64,000 nt of DNA from Dechloromonas sp. CZR5 (GCF_008711155.1 NZ_VUYQ01000003.1:62001-126000), one strand, 5' to 3'. Shown: positions 47,016 through 56,831, counted from the first letter of the stretch. Numbers and translations are program-made. The notes: generated by a model not told the origin, from the letters alone.

Positions 47016-48272
47016 TCAGACGAGCAACAGTCCGCCGGCTATGCCGCCGCCGATGGCGAACAGGCCGGGCAAGGCATGGCGGGCCAGCGTGCGTCCCCCG
47101 ATACTGACGACCAGCCCGATCTTGAAGGCCAGGTTGGCCAGCAGTGCCAGCGCGACGGCGATCACTGCCTCGGCACTGGCGACCTTTTCAAGGTTGAACA
47201 TGCGCAGCGTCGACAGGACGCTGGCATCCGCATCGGTCAGGCCGGAAACCAGCGCGACGATATAGAGGCCACTGTTGCCGGCCCTGTCCTGGAGCCAGGC
47301 GGAGGCCAGCAGCACCGCCGCATAGAGCAGGCCAAAGGAAAAGGCGGTTTTCAGTTCGGTCGGGTTTTTGACTTCCGGCATCGGCAGATTGTCTGCCGCA
47401 CTGAGGATTTTCCAGCTGTACAGCGCCATGGCGACGCCCGGCACGATGCCGCAGGCGAAAACCACGGCAATCGGCTTGGCCAGATGGGGAGCGACGACGC
47501 CAGCGACCAGCCACAGGCGGATCATCACCATGACGTTGGCGATCAGGATCACGATGGATGACATGCGGACGAAGTCGTCATGCTTGCGGGCATGGCGCGA
47601 GAACATCATGGTCGTTGCCGTGGACGAGGCCAGGCCGCCGAAAATGCCAAGCACGGCAGCGCCATGGCGGGCGCCGATGATGCGCAGGGCGAGATAGCCG
47701 GCCAGTGCGAGGCCGGAAATGAGCACCACCATCCACCAGATCTGGCGGGGATTGATGGCGTTGTAGGGGCCGAAATCCTCGCTCGGCAGGATGGGCAGGA
47801 TGACGAACGACAAAACCGCGAACTGGAGGATGGAGTTGATGTCCTTCGGCGTCGTGCTCTGGCTGATTTGCTTCAGTTCGGCCTTGAAGTAAAGCAGGAT
47901 GGTGGTCGTGATGGCGAGCATGACCGCCAGCGTGGCGTAGCCGAGCCAGACGGCTGCGCCGAGGCCGTACGTCATGACGATGGCTGCTTCCGATGTGAAG
48001 CCGCGATATTGCTCTTCCTGCTGCGAGGAGAAGTTGGAGGCGATCATGGCGCCGGCCACCACCAGCAGTCCCAGCGCGAGCAGCCAGTGACTGCCGGAGC
48101 GCTCGTCGAGCAGGGCAAACAGGCAGCCGAGCATGGCGACCAGCGAGAATGTACGCAGGCCAGCGGCCGAGTCCGGGCGGCGCTCGCGCTCCATGCCGAT
48201 CAGCAGGCCGATACCCAGCGCGGTGGCAAAGGCCTTGACCGGTTCGACCAGTTCGGGGACGACGAAACTCAT
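47016..48272 (-). CDS. MgtC/SapB-DUF4010 membrane protein
   Basis: A 418-residue polytopic protein with an MgtC/SapB-like N-terminal part (GIGLLIGMERERR, GLRTFSLVAMLGCLFALL) and a DUF4010 C-terminal part, with about 11-12 membrane segments. ATG 48272 has an AGGA site 5-6 bases upstream; ATG 48284 is an alternative. Function of this fusion type is unknown; MgtC relatives affect magnesium and pH adaptation. It is the first gene of the operon that carries the AmmeMemoRadiSam trio and diverges from ispD. Confidence 0.85.
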   Translation of the reverse strand: MSFVVPELVEPVKAFATALGIGLLIGMERERRPDSAAGLRTFSLVAMLGCLFALLDERSGSHWLLALGLLVVAGAMIASNFSSQQEEQYRGFTSEAAIVMTYGLGAAVWLGYATLAVMLAITTTILLYFKAELKQISQSTTPKDINSILQFAVLSFVILPILPSEDFGPYNAINPRQIWWMVVLISGLALAGYLALRIIGARHGAAVLGIFGGLASSTATTMMFSRHARKHDDFVRMSSIVILIANVMVMIRLWLVAGVVAPHLAKPIAVVFACGIVPGVAMALYSWKILSAADNLPMPEVKNPTELKTAFSFGLLYAAVLLASAWLQDRAGNSGLYIVALVSGLTDADASVLSTLRMFNLEKVASAEAVIAVALALLANLAFKIGLVVSIGGRTLARHALPGLFAIGGGIAGGLLLV

Positions 48273-48313
48273 GCCATTCCTCATTTTCAGGTGTTCTTCA
48301 GTAAAATTAAGCC

Positions 48314-49000
48314 ATGCCACGCCATTACGCAATCGTTCCCGCTGCCGGCAGCGGTTCCCGCTTCGGTGCCGAGAGGCCGAAGCAATACCTCGATCTCCTC
48401 GGCCGCCCGCTGATCTTTCATACCCTGTCGGCCTTGGTCGCCTGCCCGGATATCGAGCGGGTGTGGGTCGTTCTCGCGCCGGACGATCCGTGGTGGCCGC
48501 GCTACGACTGGTCCGAGCTGGGTGCCAAGCTGGAAACGGTGCGCTGTGGCGGGGCAACGCGTGCTGAAAGCGTGGCGAACGGACTGCAGGCGGCTTCCAT
48601 GGTCGCTGCCGACGATGACTGGGTTCTGGTGCACGATGCCGCACGGCCTTGCCTTTCGGCGGCCCAGCTCGATGCCTTGTTTGCCGATCTGGCCAACGAT
48701 CCGGTTGGCGGCATCCTCGCCGTACCGGTCGCCGACACCGTGAAGCGCGCGGATGCTGAGCAGCGTGTGGCGGCCACCGAGCCGCGGGATGGCTTGTGGC
48801 AAGCGCAGACGCCGCAGATGTTCCGCTATGGGCTGCTTGGCGAGGCGTTGGCGAAGTGCCGTGCGGTGACCGACGAGGCGGGTGCCGTCGAGGCGCTGGG
48901 TCTCAAACCGAAGCTGGTGCGCGGCGACGCCACCAACCTGAAAGTAACCTATCCGGCCGATCTTGCCTTGGCCGCCATGATTTTGAGGGCACGCAAATGA
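48314..49000 (+). CDS. ispD: 2-C-methyl-D-erythritol 4-phosphate cytidylyltransferase
   Basis: A 228-residue enzyme of the MEP isoprenoid pathway that joins CTP to MEP. It has [25 protein letters not shown] (about 9-33), [10 protein letters not shown] and the [11 protein letters not shown] motif. The stop overlaps the ispF ATG, as is usual for the pair. Confidence 0.96.
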   Translation: MPRHYAIVPAAGSGSRFGAERPKQYLDLLGRPLIFHTLSALVACPDIERVWVVLAPDDPWWPRYDWSELGAKLETVRCGGATRAESVANGLQAASMVAADDDWVLVHDAARPCLSAAQLDALFADLANDPVGGILAVPVADTVKRADAEQRVAATEPRDGLWQAQTPQMFRYGLLGEALAKCRAVTDEAGAVEALGLKPKLVRGDATNLKVTYPADLALAAMILRARK

Positions 49001-49479
49001 ATTTCCGCGTCGGACAGGGCTACGATGTCCATCAGCTGGTCGAAGGCCGCAAGCTGATACTTGGGGGCGTTGAGATTCCGCATGTCACCGGGCTGCTCGG
49101 CCACTCGGATGCCGATGCGCTGCTGCACGCCATTACCGATGCCTTGCTCGGTGCGGTAGCGTTGGGCGATATCGGGCGCCATTTTCCCGATACCGACCCG
49201 CGCTACAAAGGTGCCGACAGTCGTGCTTTGCTGCGCGGCGCGGTCACCCTGCTGGCCGGAAAAGGGTGGCGGCCAGTCAATGTCGATGCGACGATCATTG
49301 CCCAGCAACCCAAGCTGGCGCCGCACGCCGCAGCGATGGTGGCCAATATTGCCGCCGATCTCGGCATCCCGGTCGATGCGGTGAATATCAAGGGCAAGAC
49401 CAACGAACGGCTGGGCTACCTCGGGCGAGAGGAAGCGATCGAAGCCCAGGCCGTTGTCCTGGTCGAGCGTGTCGGCTGA
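48997..49479 (+). CDS. ispF: 2-C-methyl-D-erythritol 2,4-cyclodiphosphate synthase
   Basis: A 160-residue enzyme that cyclises CDP-ME 2-phosphate. It has GQGYDVHQL (metal Asp/His), [21 protein letters not shown] and the [15 protein letters not shown] segment. The start ATG 48997 overlaps the ispD stop (ATGA). Confidence 0.96.
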   Translation: MNFRVGQGYDVHQLVEGRKLILGGVEIPHVTGLLGHSDADALLHAITDALLGAVALGDIGRHFPDTDPRYKGADSRALLRGAVTLLAGKGWRPVNVDATIIAQQPKLAPHAAAMVANIAADLGIPVDAVNIKGKTNERLGYLGREEAIEAQAVVLVERVG

Positions 49480-50050
49480 ATTACGGAAGGCTGACCAGGA
49501 ACGGCCGCCCACGGCCAGGGTCTTTTTTGCCTTGCGGCCTCCCGATGCGTTGGCCGGGACGCTGGCCGACGTAGCGCGGGATGCGGCCGAACGCTTGGGG
49601 GGGCGCCCGACGCGATGCAACACGATCCACCTGACGCTGGCTTTTCTGGGGGACGTTCCCGTCGACGATTTACCCGTGCTGCAAGCCATCGGCGACGGCA
49701 TCCAGTGCTCGCGTTTTGCGCTGCGGATCGACCGGTTGGGCTATTGGCCCCACAAGCGCCTGCTGTGGGCGGGTATGTCCGAGGTGCCGGACGGCTTGCG
49801 CGATCTGCATCGCCAGCTGCAGGGGACGCTTGCTGCGTCGGGGTATCGGAGCGATACGGCGGCGCACGGATTCGCCCCGCACATCACGCTGGTGCGCCAC
49901 ATGCCCTCGGGGGAAGCTGATTCGATGGTGACTGGTGCTGGCAATCTGCATCCGCTTGACTGGCCCTGTTCAAGCTTCCTGCTGTTCAAGTCGGAGTTGC
50001 GTTCGTCTGGCCCGGATTACGGTATTCTTCGGAAGTATTCCCTGGCGTGA
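49469..50050 (+). CDS. thpR: RNA 2',3'-cyclic phosphodiesterase (2'-5' RNA ligase family)
   Basis: A 193-residue 2H phosphoesterase. The two HxTx motifs, HLTLAF and HITLVR, are about 85 residues apart as expected, and [14 protein letters not shown] is the usual N-terminal strand. The GTG at 49469 overlaps ispF by 11 bases; a TTG at 49454 is the alternative. Substrate in cells is not settled; the family hydrolyses 2',3'-cyclic phosphate RNA ends. Confidence 0.9.
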   Translation: MSAELRKADQERPPTARVFFALRPPDALAGTLADVARDAAERLGGRPTRCNTIHLTLAFLGDVPVDDLPVLQAIGDGIQCSRFALRIDRLGYWPHKRLLWAGMSEVPDGLRDLHRQLQGTLAASGYRSDTAAHGFAPHITLVRHMPSGEADSMVTGAGNLHPLDWPCSSFLLFKSELRSSGPDYGILRKYSLA

Positions 50051-50156
50051 ATGCGCTGGCCTGGAATCGTCGGAAAAATTCGGCATCGCTTGGCCTGAAG
50101 GCTAAAGTTTTTCAGTCAAGTGTCGGTAATGCCTAGGTAGGCTGACAAATGATTTT

Positions 50157-53153
50157 ATGGGCGGCTCCGGATGGATCGGGGATGCCGGCCAGGCAAAGGG
50201 GGAATTTTTGGGGGTTGTCGGGCGTTCGGAAAATACGGCCGTATTGCGTGTCCTGATTGTCGAGTCGGCAGGCAGGGACGGGCAGCGTTTGCTGGATGCG
50301 ATCCAGGGTGGCACTGCGTCCATGGAAGGATGCCTCGCTGCCGACCCGGATATGCTCTCTTCGCGGCTGCAAACCGAGCGCTGGGATGCCTTCGTGTTGT
50401 CCTGCACCATGCCGGAACTGCCTGCCGTTGAAGCCATGGCCCTGTTTCGCGAGCAGGCGCCCGCGGTTCCCGTCATTCTCAGCATCGAACGCGGCGCCAT
50501 GGATTTCCCCTTCGAACTGCTCGAGAACGGCGCGTGCGACTTTGTGTTCAAGAGCAATCCGTCGCGTCTGCCGGCGGTGATCGAGCGCGAATGCGCGAAA
50601 AGCAGCCTTTTGCGCACGGGGCGGGAGGATGTCGCCGGGACGATCGATGCGCTGCCATTGGGCGAGGGCATCGCCCGCTTTCAGCAGTTGTCCAGCAATC
50701 TTCCCGAGTGTTATTGGCTGGCCAATGCGGAGACGCAAGCGATTACCTTCATCAGTGCCGGTTACGAACACATCTGGGGTCGGCATGTCGACGCGCTGTA
50801 TGCCGACCATAGGGATTGGCTGACGTATGTCCACGACGAGGATCGCGAGCGCGTTGCCGACGCCATGAACGTCCATCGCCAGGGCGGACTGGACATCCGG
50901 TTCCGTGTGTTGCGGCCGGGCGATGGGCTGCGCTGGCTGCATGCCCGTAATTTCCCGGTTCCCAACGAAGGGGGGGAGGTGCTGAGTGTCGGCGGCGTGG
51001 CGACGGATATTACCGGGCAGCTCGCCTCCAAGCTCAACCTGTCGTATTACACCCATTTCGATGCGCTGACGGCGCTGCCCAACCAGTGGATGTTCTACGA
51101 CCAGGTGCAGCGCATGATCGCCTTGTCCAAGCGCAGCGGCTTGCCGTTAAGCGTGATGGTTGTGGACGTCGACCGTTTTCATGAAGTGAACCAGGCCTTG
51201 GGTTATTCCGCCGGTAACGAACTGCTGCGGCAGATGGCGGGGCGGTTGTCTGGATCGTTGCGCGAATCGGATTACCTGTGCCGTCTGGAGGGCGACGTCT
51301 TCGGGATTCTCCTGCCCGAACTGGTGGATAGCCAGCAGGCCGGCGTGGTGGCCCGGCGCATTATCGAGACATTGATCATGCCGGTCCGGGTTGCCGGGCA
51401 GGATGTATTCGCCACGGCCAGTATCGGCATCGGGTTTTACCCTCAGGATGGGCAGGAGGTTCATGAGCTGCTGAGCAATGCCCAACTCGCCGGGGTGCAC
51501 GCGAAGCAGCAGGGACGCAACAGCTACCAGGCTTATTCCTCGGATATGCAGGATCAGGTGCGTGAGCGCATGTTCTTCGAAATCGACCTGCGCAACGCCA
51601 CGCTGTGCGAAGAGTTCGTTCTGCATTTCCAGCCGAAGGTCAGCTGTGCCGACGGCCGCATTACCGGCGTCGAGGCCTTGTTGCGCTGGCAGCATCCGCG
51701 GCGGGGCATTGTTTCTCCGGACCAGTTCATACCCCTGCTCGAAGAGACCGGTCTCATCGTCCAGGTCGGGCGCTGGGTGCTGGAGGAAGCCTGTCGGCAT
51801 GCCGTGGAGTGGCAGCGCGCGGGGCTGAGCATGCCCAGTGTGTCGGTGAACCTCTCGGCACGGCAACTGCAGTCGGAGACATTGCTGGCTGACGTGGCGA
51901 CGACTCTGGAGGAAACGGGATTGCCTCCGGCTTGTCTCGACCTGGAAATCACCGAAAGCATGCTGATGCACAATGCCGATACGGCCATTCGCACCCTGTC
52001 GGCGCTGAAGAAGATGGGGGTCACGATTTCCCTGGACGATTTTGGAACCGGCTATTCCAGCCTGGCCTACCTGAAGCGTTTTCCGCTCGATGCGGTCAAG
52101 GTCGACCGCTCCTTTGTCCAGGATATCGCTGCCGATTCGGATGATGCGTCGATTACCCGGGCGGTGATCACCATGGCCCACCATCTCAAACTCAAGGTGG
52201 TCGCGGAAGGGGTGGAGACACCTGAGCAGCTGGCCCTGCTGATATCGCACCAGTGCGACGTGATCCAGGGCTATTTTTTCTCGAGGCCCTTGCCGGCCGA
52301 TGAAATGACCGGCTTGCTGCTGGCCGACCAAAGGTTGCCGAGCAATCATCTCAATACCGGTAGCCGCAAACCGATGGCGTTGTTCGTCGCGGTCAGCGGG
52401 TTCGATGAGGTCATTTCGTGGCTCGGCCGCGAGGGGCATCGCGTATGCGTCGTTCCTGACCTGGCCGGTGCAACGCAGTGGCTGTCCGGCAACCTGGTCG
52501 ATGTGTTGGTGTGCGGCGCGCCGCGCAAGGGATTCGATTCGGCGGCGCTGATTCGTCTTGCCAGTGAATTGCAGCCGCGCTGCGAACGGATATTGCTTGC
52601 GGACAGCCGCCAGTGGAGTCGCAAGTCGGTTGCCGAATTGAGCGGTTCCGGCCTGGTGCACCGCGTCATTCATCTGCCGGTCGAACCGGATGCTTTCTGC
52701 CGGGTGGTTGACGACGCCCTGAACCGCCGGCACATTTCGGAAGAGTACAGCCGTTTGTCGCATGAGGTGGAAGTGGTCGAACGACAATTGCTTCAGGCCG
52801 AAGAGGATCGTCGCCGGCTGTCTGACGAAAACCGGGCGCTCCAGGCTCAAGAGCGGCAGGGTTACCTGATTCTGCAGGAGGTATTGTCGGCGCTGCCGAT
52901 CCCGGTGATCGGGGTCGATGCCGGCGGCTTGGTGGCGCTGCTCAACGAGGCGGCCATCCGCCGTTTTGCCGGACGGGGTATCGCGCCAGGTGTCGAGCTT
53001 GCCGCGATCATTCCGGAACTCGGCGAATCCCGCTCGGGGTCGCACGTCGTGATCGACGGTATTTCCTATGATTGCAGCTCTCAGCAGATGGGGGCATCAT
53101 CCCGCGCCGAGGGCCGTCTCTTCTTGCTGAATGAAACGGCAGGTGAGGCATGA
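50157..53153 (+). CDS. Receiver-like/PAS/GGDEF/EAL cyclic di-GMP protein with a second receiver-like and PAS module
   Basis: A 998-residue cytoplasmic signalling protein. In order: a receiver-like domain (about 20-145), a PAS domain with PAC tail (about 178-295), a GGDEF domain (about 300-460) in which the active-site motif is EGDVF near residue 377, so synthase activity is probably lost, and an EAL domain (about 475-735) with intact EALLR near 506 and DDFGTGYSSLAYLKRFPLD, suggesting active phosphodiesterase. After this come another receiver-like stretch (about 740-850), a short coiled coil (860-900) and a small PAS-like segment. It overlaps the next small gene by 4 bases. Confidence 0.88.
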   Translation: MGGSGWIGDAGQAKGEFLGVVGRSENTAVLRVLIVESAGRDGQRLLDAIQGGTASMEGCLAADPDMLSSRLQTERWDAFVLSCTMPELPAVEAMALFREQAPAVPVILSIERGAMDFPFELLENGACDFVFKSNPSRLPAVIERECAKSSLLRTGREDVAGTIDALPLGEGIARFQQLSSNLPECYWLANAETQAITFISAGYEHIWGRHVDALYADHRDWLTYVHDEDRERVADAMNVHRQGGLDIRFRVLRPGDGLRWLHARNFPVPNEGGEVLSVGGVATDITGQLASKLNLSYYTHFDALTALPNQWMFYDQVQRMIALSKRSGLPLSVMVVDVDRFHEVNQALGYSAGNELLRQMAGRLSGSLRESDYLCRLEGDVFGILLPELVDSQQAGVVARRIIETLIMPVRVAGQDVFATASIGIGFYPQDGQEVHELLSNAQLAGVHAKQQGRNSYQAYSSDMQDQVRERMFFEIDLRNATLCEEFVLHFQPKVSCADGRITGVEALLRWQHPRRGIVSPDQFIPLLEETGLIVQVGRWVLEEACRHAVEWQRAGLSMPSVSVNLSARQLQSETLLADVATTLEETGLPPACLDLEITESMLMHNADTAIRTLSALKKMGVTISLDDFGTGYSSLAYLKRFPLDAVKVDRSFVQDIAADSDDASITRAVITMAHHLKLKVVAEGVETPEQLALLISHQCDVIQGYFFSRPLPADEMTGLLLADQRLPSNHLNTGSRKPMALFVAVSGFDEVISWLGREGHRVCVVPDLAGATQWLSGNLVDVLVCGAPRKGFDSAALIRLASELQPRCERILLADSRQWSRKSVAELSGSGLVHRVIHLPVEPDAFCRVVDDALNRRHISEEYSRLSHEVEVVERQLLQAEEDRRRLSDENRALQAQERQGYLILQEVLSALPIPVIGVDAGGLVALLNEAAIRRFAGRGIAPGVELAAIIPELGESRSGSHVVIDGISYDCSSQQMGASSRAEGRLFLLNETAGEA

Positions 53154-53464
53154 AGGGCATGATACGGACAGAGGCTGCGCTTCCCGGCATGTGCCTGAGC
53201 GAAGCGGTGGTTGACGATTCAGGACGGGTGTTGGTGCCGGAAGGCGCTGTACTGACTGAATCCCTGATTCAAAGCCTGCTGCGTCGCGGTGTATCCGAAC
53301 TGTGCGTCGATCAGGCGACGGAAGAAGATCCGGCGGAGCGTGAAATCAGGCGCGCCCGGATTTCACGGTCGGTTGCGGTTTATTTTCGCCAGGCCGGCGA
53401 TGGGGTGGGGAGCCTGGCGTTGCAAGAGGCGATACTGACGTTTCGCATGGGGCGCGGGGAATGA
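53150..53464 (+). CDS. Small protein resembling the N-terminal domain of HD-GYP/HDOD proteins
   Basis: A 104-residue protein with LPGMCLSEAVVDDSGRVLVPEGAVLTESLIQSLLRRGVSELCV, a beta-rich unit found at the start of HD-GYP and related signalling proteins, followed by a basic helical tail. Here it stands alone, overlapping the EAL protein upstream and the HDOD gene downstream, so it may act in trans with them. It could also be a split-off piece of an HD-GYP ancestor. Confidence 0.65.
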   Translation: MKGMIRTEAALPGMCLSEAVVDDSGRVLVPEGAVLTESLIQSLLRRGVSELCVDQATEEDPAEREIRRARISRSVAVYFRQAGDGVGSLALQEAILTFRMGRGE

Positions 53465-54303
53465 ACAAGCTTTCCCACGACGAAATCGTTCATGGACTGC
53501 GGCAATTGCCCGCGCTGCCTACCGTGATCAGCGAGGTACTGTCATCGTTTGGCAATGACGAGGCGGACATCGGCCTGATCTGCCGGCAAGTTGCCCGCGA
53601 TCAGTCGCTGACCGCGCGTTTGCTGCGGGTGGCAAATTCGTCTTTCTATGGCCTGCAATGCCGCGTGGCGACGATCAATGAAGCCGTTGTCGTTCTGGGC
53701 TTTCGGGCGGTTCGCAGCATGCTGCTGACGCTCGGCGTCAGCGGCGCTTTCGGCAAGCAGGATTGCCCCGGCTTTGAGCCGCGAGCCTATATGCGGCATT
53801 GCGTCGGTGTCGGGCTGGCCGCCAGGGCCATCGCCGAAACCACGGGGCGCAACCCCGATCTGGCCTTCGCCGGCGGCGTATTGCACGACATGGGCCAGTT
53901 GGCGCTGGCCAGCATTTTTCGAGGGTCTTACGCCCAAGCACTGGCTTATCGCCGTGAACACGACATCCCGCTCGTCATCGCCGAGCGGGATGTCCTCGGT
54001 ACCGACCATGTCCTTGTCGGTGGGCTGTTGGCCGATACCTGGAATTTTCCCGCTTCCTTGCGTTCGGCCATTGCCGGGCACCATGCGCCTTCCGCGGCAA
54101 CGGCGGATTCATTGGCCGACCTGGTTCACGTCGCCGATGCCATTGCCCACGGTCTGGGGCTGGCGGGGGACGACTACGATCTGGTGATGCCGGTCGATTT
54201 CACGGCGTGGCAGAGGCTGGGCCTGGATCAGGACAAGCTGGCCAGAATCCTGCCGCGCGTGGTCGATGGCCTGGACGAGGCCAGCCAGGCTTTCAGCGCC
54301 TGA
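53461..54303 (+). CDS. HDOD-domain signalling protein
   Basis: A 280-residue protein with an HDOD domain across about 10-205: LPALPTVISEVLSSF, RQVARDQSLTARLLRVANSSFYG, and GVLHDMGQLALA. HDOD domains are HD-like without proven hydrolase activity and regulate motility or stress circuits. It forms a three-gene operon with the EAL protein and the small domain protein. Its 3' end overlaps the convergent histidine kinase gene by 11 bases. Confidence 0.9.
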   Translation: MNKLSHDEIVHGLRQLPALPTVISEVLSSFGNDEADIGLICRQVARDQSLTARLLRVANSSFYGLQCRVATINEAVVVLGFRAVRSMLLTLGVSGAFGKQDCPGFEPRAYMRHCVGVGLAARAIAETTGRNPDLAFAGGVLHDMGQLALASIFRGSYAQALAYRREHDIPLVIAERDVLGTDHVLVGGLLADTWNFPASLRSAIAGHHAPSAATADSLADLVHVADAIAHGLGLAGDDYDLVMPVDFTAWQRLGLDQDKLARILPRVVDGLDEASQAFSA

Positions 54304-55594
54304 TCGGCAGCGACAGCCGGGCGAGCAGCCCACCGCCGGGATTGTTCAGGAGCGCCAGGCGGCCTTCGTGCAGGCGGGCAATGCGTTCAACGATGGCCAG
54401 GCCCAGCCCCGTTCCGGTTGCGTTGCTACGGGCCGTTTCCAGCCGCGTGAAAGGACGCTTCAGACGGTCCACTTCGCTTTCCGGCACGCCAGGACCGCGA
54501 TCGCCGACTTCGATATGGATTTCCCGCGCATCGGCCGAAAGGCGGAGACTGATCTCACCGCCGGCATATTTGGCCGCGTTGTCGATCAGGTTGGTTACGG
54601 CGCGGGCAATGGCCTTTGGACGCAGGCTGACTTCATCCAGCGTCGGCAGATCGGCGTCGATATGCCGGCCTACGTGCTTCTGGCGGGCTGCAATGGACGC
54701 CAGTAGCGCCGGCAGGTCGGTCAGCGAGGGGGGTTCGCCGGATTCGGCGCGGGCGTAATCCATGAATTGGGAGATCACGCTTTCCATCTGCTCGATGTCC
54801 GACACCACACCCTGGCGGGCCTTTTCGTCCGATACGCTGAGTTCCGCCTCCAGCCGCAGGCGGGTCAGCGGAGTACGCAAATCGTGCGAAATGCCGGCAA
54901 GCACTTCGGAGCGTTCGCGCTCGTTGCGCTGAAGGTCGCTGGCCATGGCATTGAAGGCGGCGGCCAGGCGTTTCAGTTCATCGGCGCCATCCTCGGGCAG
55001 TGGCTCGGGCATCTGGCCGCGACCGACCATTTCGGCCGAGCTGGCCATCGCCTTGAGCGGTTTGCTGATTCGGGAGGCGATCAGCCAGGCGACGCCGAGT
55101 GCCAGCACGACGGCGAGCAGTCCCCAGGTTAGCCAGTGCCGGGCAAAGCTGCGGGTTGCCCGCTCGCGCGGCAGAACCAGCCAGTACTCTTCGTCATCGG
55201 CGTCGTCCAGCCTGAAACTGACCCAGAACCCCGGCACGCCATCGACGCTGGCAGCGATCCGCGTGTGATCGCCCAGGCGTCGATTGAGCTCATTTTGCAG
55301 CAGGGCGAAGAAGCGCGAATCGGGCATCGCCTCGATCTTGTCACCGGGTTCGGCCGGCAGGAGGCGGATACCTTCGCGGCTGGAAAATTCTGCAAACAGG
55401 CCAAAGCGGCGCTCGGGTGCGGCGGCGAACAGCGAGGCCCGGATCAGATTGACGGCCGAAGCGGCCAGTTGGGCCGTTTCGCGGGCGCGCGGCTCGGCAT
55501 CCATATAGCGGAACAGGCTGAGCCAGGCCGCCGTCGTGAGCAGAACCAGAATGGCCAGCAGCAGAAAGGTACGCGCCAGCAGCGTACGGGGCAT
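54293..55594 (-). CDS. EnvZ-like sensor histidine kinase
   Basis: A 433-residue inner-membrane kinase. It has an N-terminal membrane helix (about 8-28), a periplasmic sensor of about 120 residues, a second helix near 155-172, HAMP (about 172-225), HisKA with the phosphorylated His237 in GISHDLRTPLTRL, and an ATPase domain with NLIDNAAKYAG, GDRGPGVP and GTGLGLAIVERI. It lies 4 bases after the response regulator gene, forming a pair. The sensed signal is unknown. Confidence 0.92.
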   Translation of the reverse strand: MPRTLLARTFLLLAILVLLTTAAWLSLFRYMDAEPRARETAQLAASAVNLIRASLFAAAPERRFGLFAEFSSREGIRLLPAEPGDKIEAMPDSRFFALLQNELNRRLGDHTRIAASVDGVPGFWVSFRLDDADDEEYWLVLPRERATRSFARHWLTWGLLAVVLALGVAWLIASRISKPLKAMASSAEMVGRGQMPEPLPEDGADELKRLAAAFNAMASDLQRNERERSEVLAGISHDLRTPLTRLRLEAELSVSDEKARQGVVSDIEQMESVISQFMDYARAESGEPPSLTDLPALLASIAARQKHVGRHIDADLPTLDEVSLRPKAIARAVTNLIDNAAKYAGGEISLRLSADAREIHIEVGDRGPGVPESEVDRLKRPFTRLETARSNATGTGLGLAIVERIARLHEGRLALLNNPGGGLLARLSLPIRR

Positions 55595-55598
55595 CGGG

Positions 55599-56324
55599 TC
55601 AATCCCGGGGGGCGCCGTCCGGCACGAAGACGTAGCCGAAGCCCCAGACGGTCTGCAGGTAGCGCGGCTGTGCCGGGTCGGTTTCGATCAGCTTGCGCAG
55701 ACGGGATACCTGGACATCGATGGCCCGGTCGAAAGGGCCCTGTTCGCGGCCGCGCGCCAGGGTCATCAGTTTGTCGCGCGACAGCGGCTGGCGCGGGTGC
55801 TGGAGCAACACCTTGAGGACCGCAAATTCGCCGGTGGTCAGCGGTTGCAGTTCTTCGCCGCGCTTGAGGGTGCGGGCAGCGAGATCGACTTCGATGTTGC
55901 TGAAGCGAATGGTTTCCACTTCGCCTTCCGGTGCGCCTGGCGGCTTGGTGCCCTGGCGGCGCATCACGGCATGGATGCGGGCGAGCAGTTCGCGTGGATT
56001 GAAGGGCTTGGGCAGGTAGTCGTCGGCCCCCATTTCGAGCCCGACGATACGGTCGACCTCGTCACCCTTGGCGGTCAGCATGATGATCGGCGTCTGGTCG
56101 CCCTGGCCGCGCAGGCGGCGACAGATCGAGAGCCCGTCTTCGCCGGGCATCATCAGGTCGAGGACGATCAGGTGATAGTGTTCCCGGGCACGCAGCTTGT
56201 CCATCTGCTGCCCGTCGGCGGCCGCCTTGACGTCGAAACCCTGTTCGCCCAGATAGCGCGTCAGCAGGTCGCGCAAGCGTGAATCGTCATCGACGACGAG
56301 AATGTGATGGTGTTGTTCGTTCAT
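55599..56324 (-). CDS. OmpR-family response regulator
   Basis: A 241-residue regulator with a receiver domain (VVDDDSRLR; phospho-Asp56 in VLDLMMPGEDG; MLTAKG; DDYLPKPF) and a C-terminal winged helix (about 140-235, VDLAARTLKRGEELQPLTTGEF, VDVQVSRLRKLIE-like). ATG 56324 is chosen; the frame opens further to 56375. It is divergent from a small periplasmic protein gene, which may be a target. Confidence 0.93.
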   Translation of the reverse strand: MNEQHHHILVVDDDSRLRDLLTRYLGEQGFDVKAAADGQQMDKLRAREHYHLIVLDLMMPGEDGLSICRRLRGQGDQTPIIMLTAKGDEVDRIVGLEMGADDYLPKPFNPRELLARIHAVMRRQGTKPPGAPEGEVETIRFSNIEVDLAARTLKRGEELQPLTTGEFAVLKVLLQHPRQPLSRDKLMTLARGREQGPFDRAIDVQVSRLRKLIETDPAQPRYLQTVWGFGYVFVPDGAPRD

Positions 56325-56486
56325 GCTGGCAAGGATAAGGGCTGACGATGAATGAAGCGCATCAAATGGTAACAAGCTTTTACACCGCCCGGCCGGGAAA
56401 CATATTCTTACATCTGGACCGACTTGCCGTATCTACGTGGGGGGACAATGGTGCCGTCCCCTCGTCCGGTCGCTACAATTCGTACC

Positions 56487-56768
56487 ATGAAACGTCTGCT
56501 CGCCTGTTCCCTCCTCTTTCTGAGCCTGCTCGGCCCGGTGGGTGGCGTGTTGGCGCAGCAGGGCTATTGGCGCGACCTGCCTCCCGATGAACGGCGGCAG
56601 ATGCGTCAGCAGATGCGCGAACATTGGCAACAGGAGCGGGAGGTCCGCCGCGACGAACCGCCGCCGCGCTGGCGCGACATCCCGCCGGAAGACCGGCGGC
56701 GTCTGCGCGACGACATGCGCGAGCAGCGCGGCCTTCAGGAGACTCACGGCTTCCACGGCAGGCGGTAG
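56487..56768 (+). CDS. Small exported Arg-rich protein with two tandem repeats
   Basis: A 93-residue protein with a signal peptide (about 1-24, ending VLAQQ) and two copies of a WRDLPPDERRQMR-type unit (about 28-41 and 60-73), linked by an acidic/Arg stretch. The unit is like that in DUF3106 and CpxP-type stress proteins. It is divergent from the OmpR-like regulator, so envelope-stress control is a reasonable guess. A further in-frame ATG at 56424 is upstream of the likely signal peptide. Confidence 0.7.
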   Translation: MKRLLACSLLFLSLLGPVGGVLAQQGYWRDLPPDERRQMRQQMREHWQQEREVRRDEPPPRWRDIPPEDRRRLRDDMREQRGLQETHGFHGRR

Positions 56769-56831
56769 TGGGCGGGACTTGCGGCGAGACTGAATCGCTG
56801 AACCGGCGAGGCTCCGGTAAAATGCCGGTCC

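Noticed and set aside
51147-53045. 632-codon minus-strand open frame opposite the EAL protein
   Set aside because: Antisense shadow: no domain, no ribosome site, composition rich in His, Gln and Arg, and the opposite strand has PAS, GGDEF and EAL motifs.
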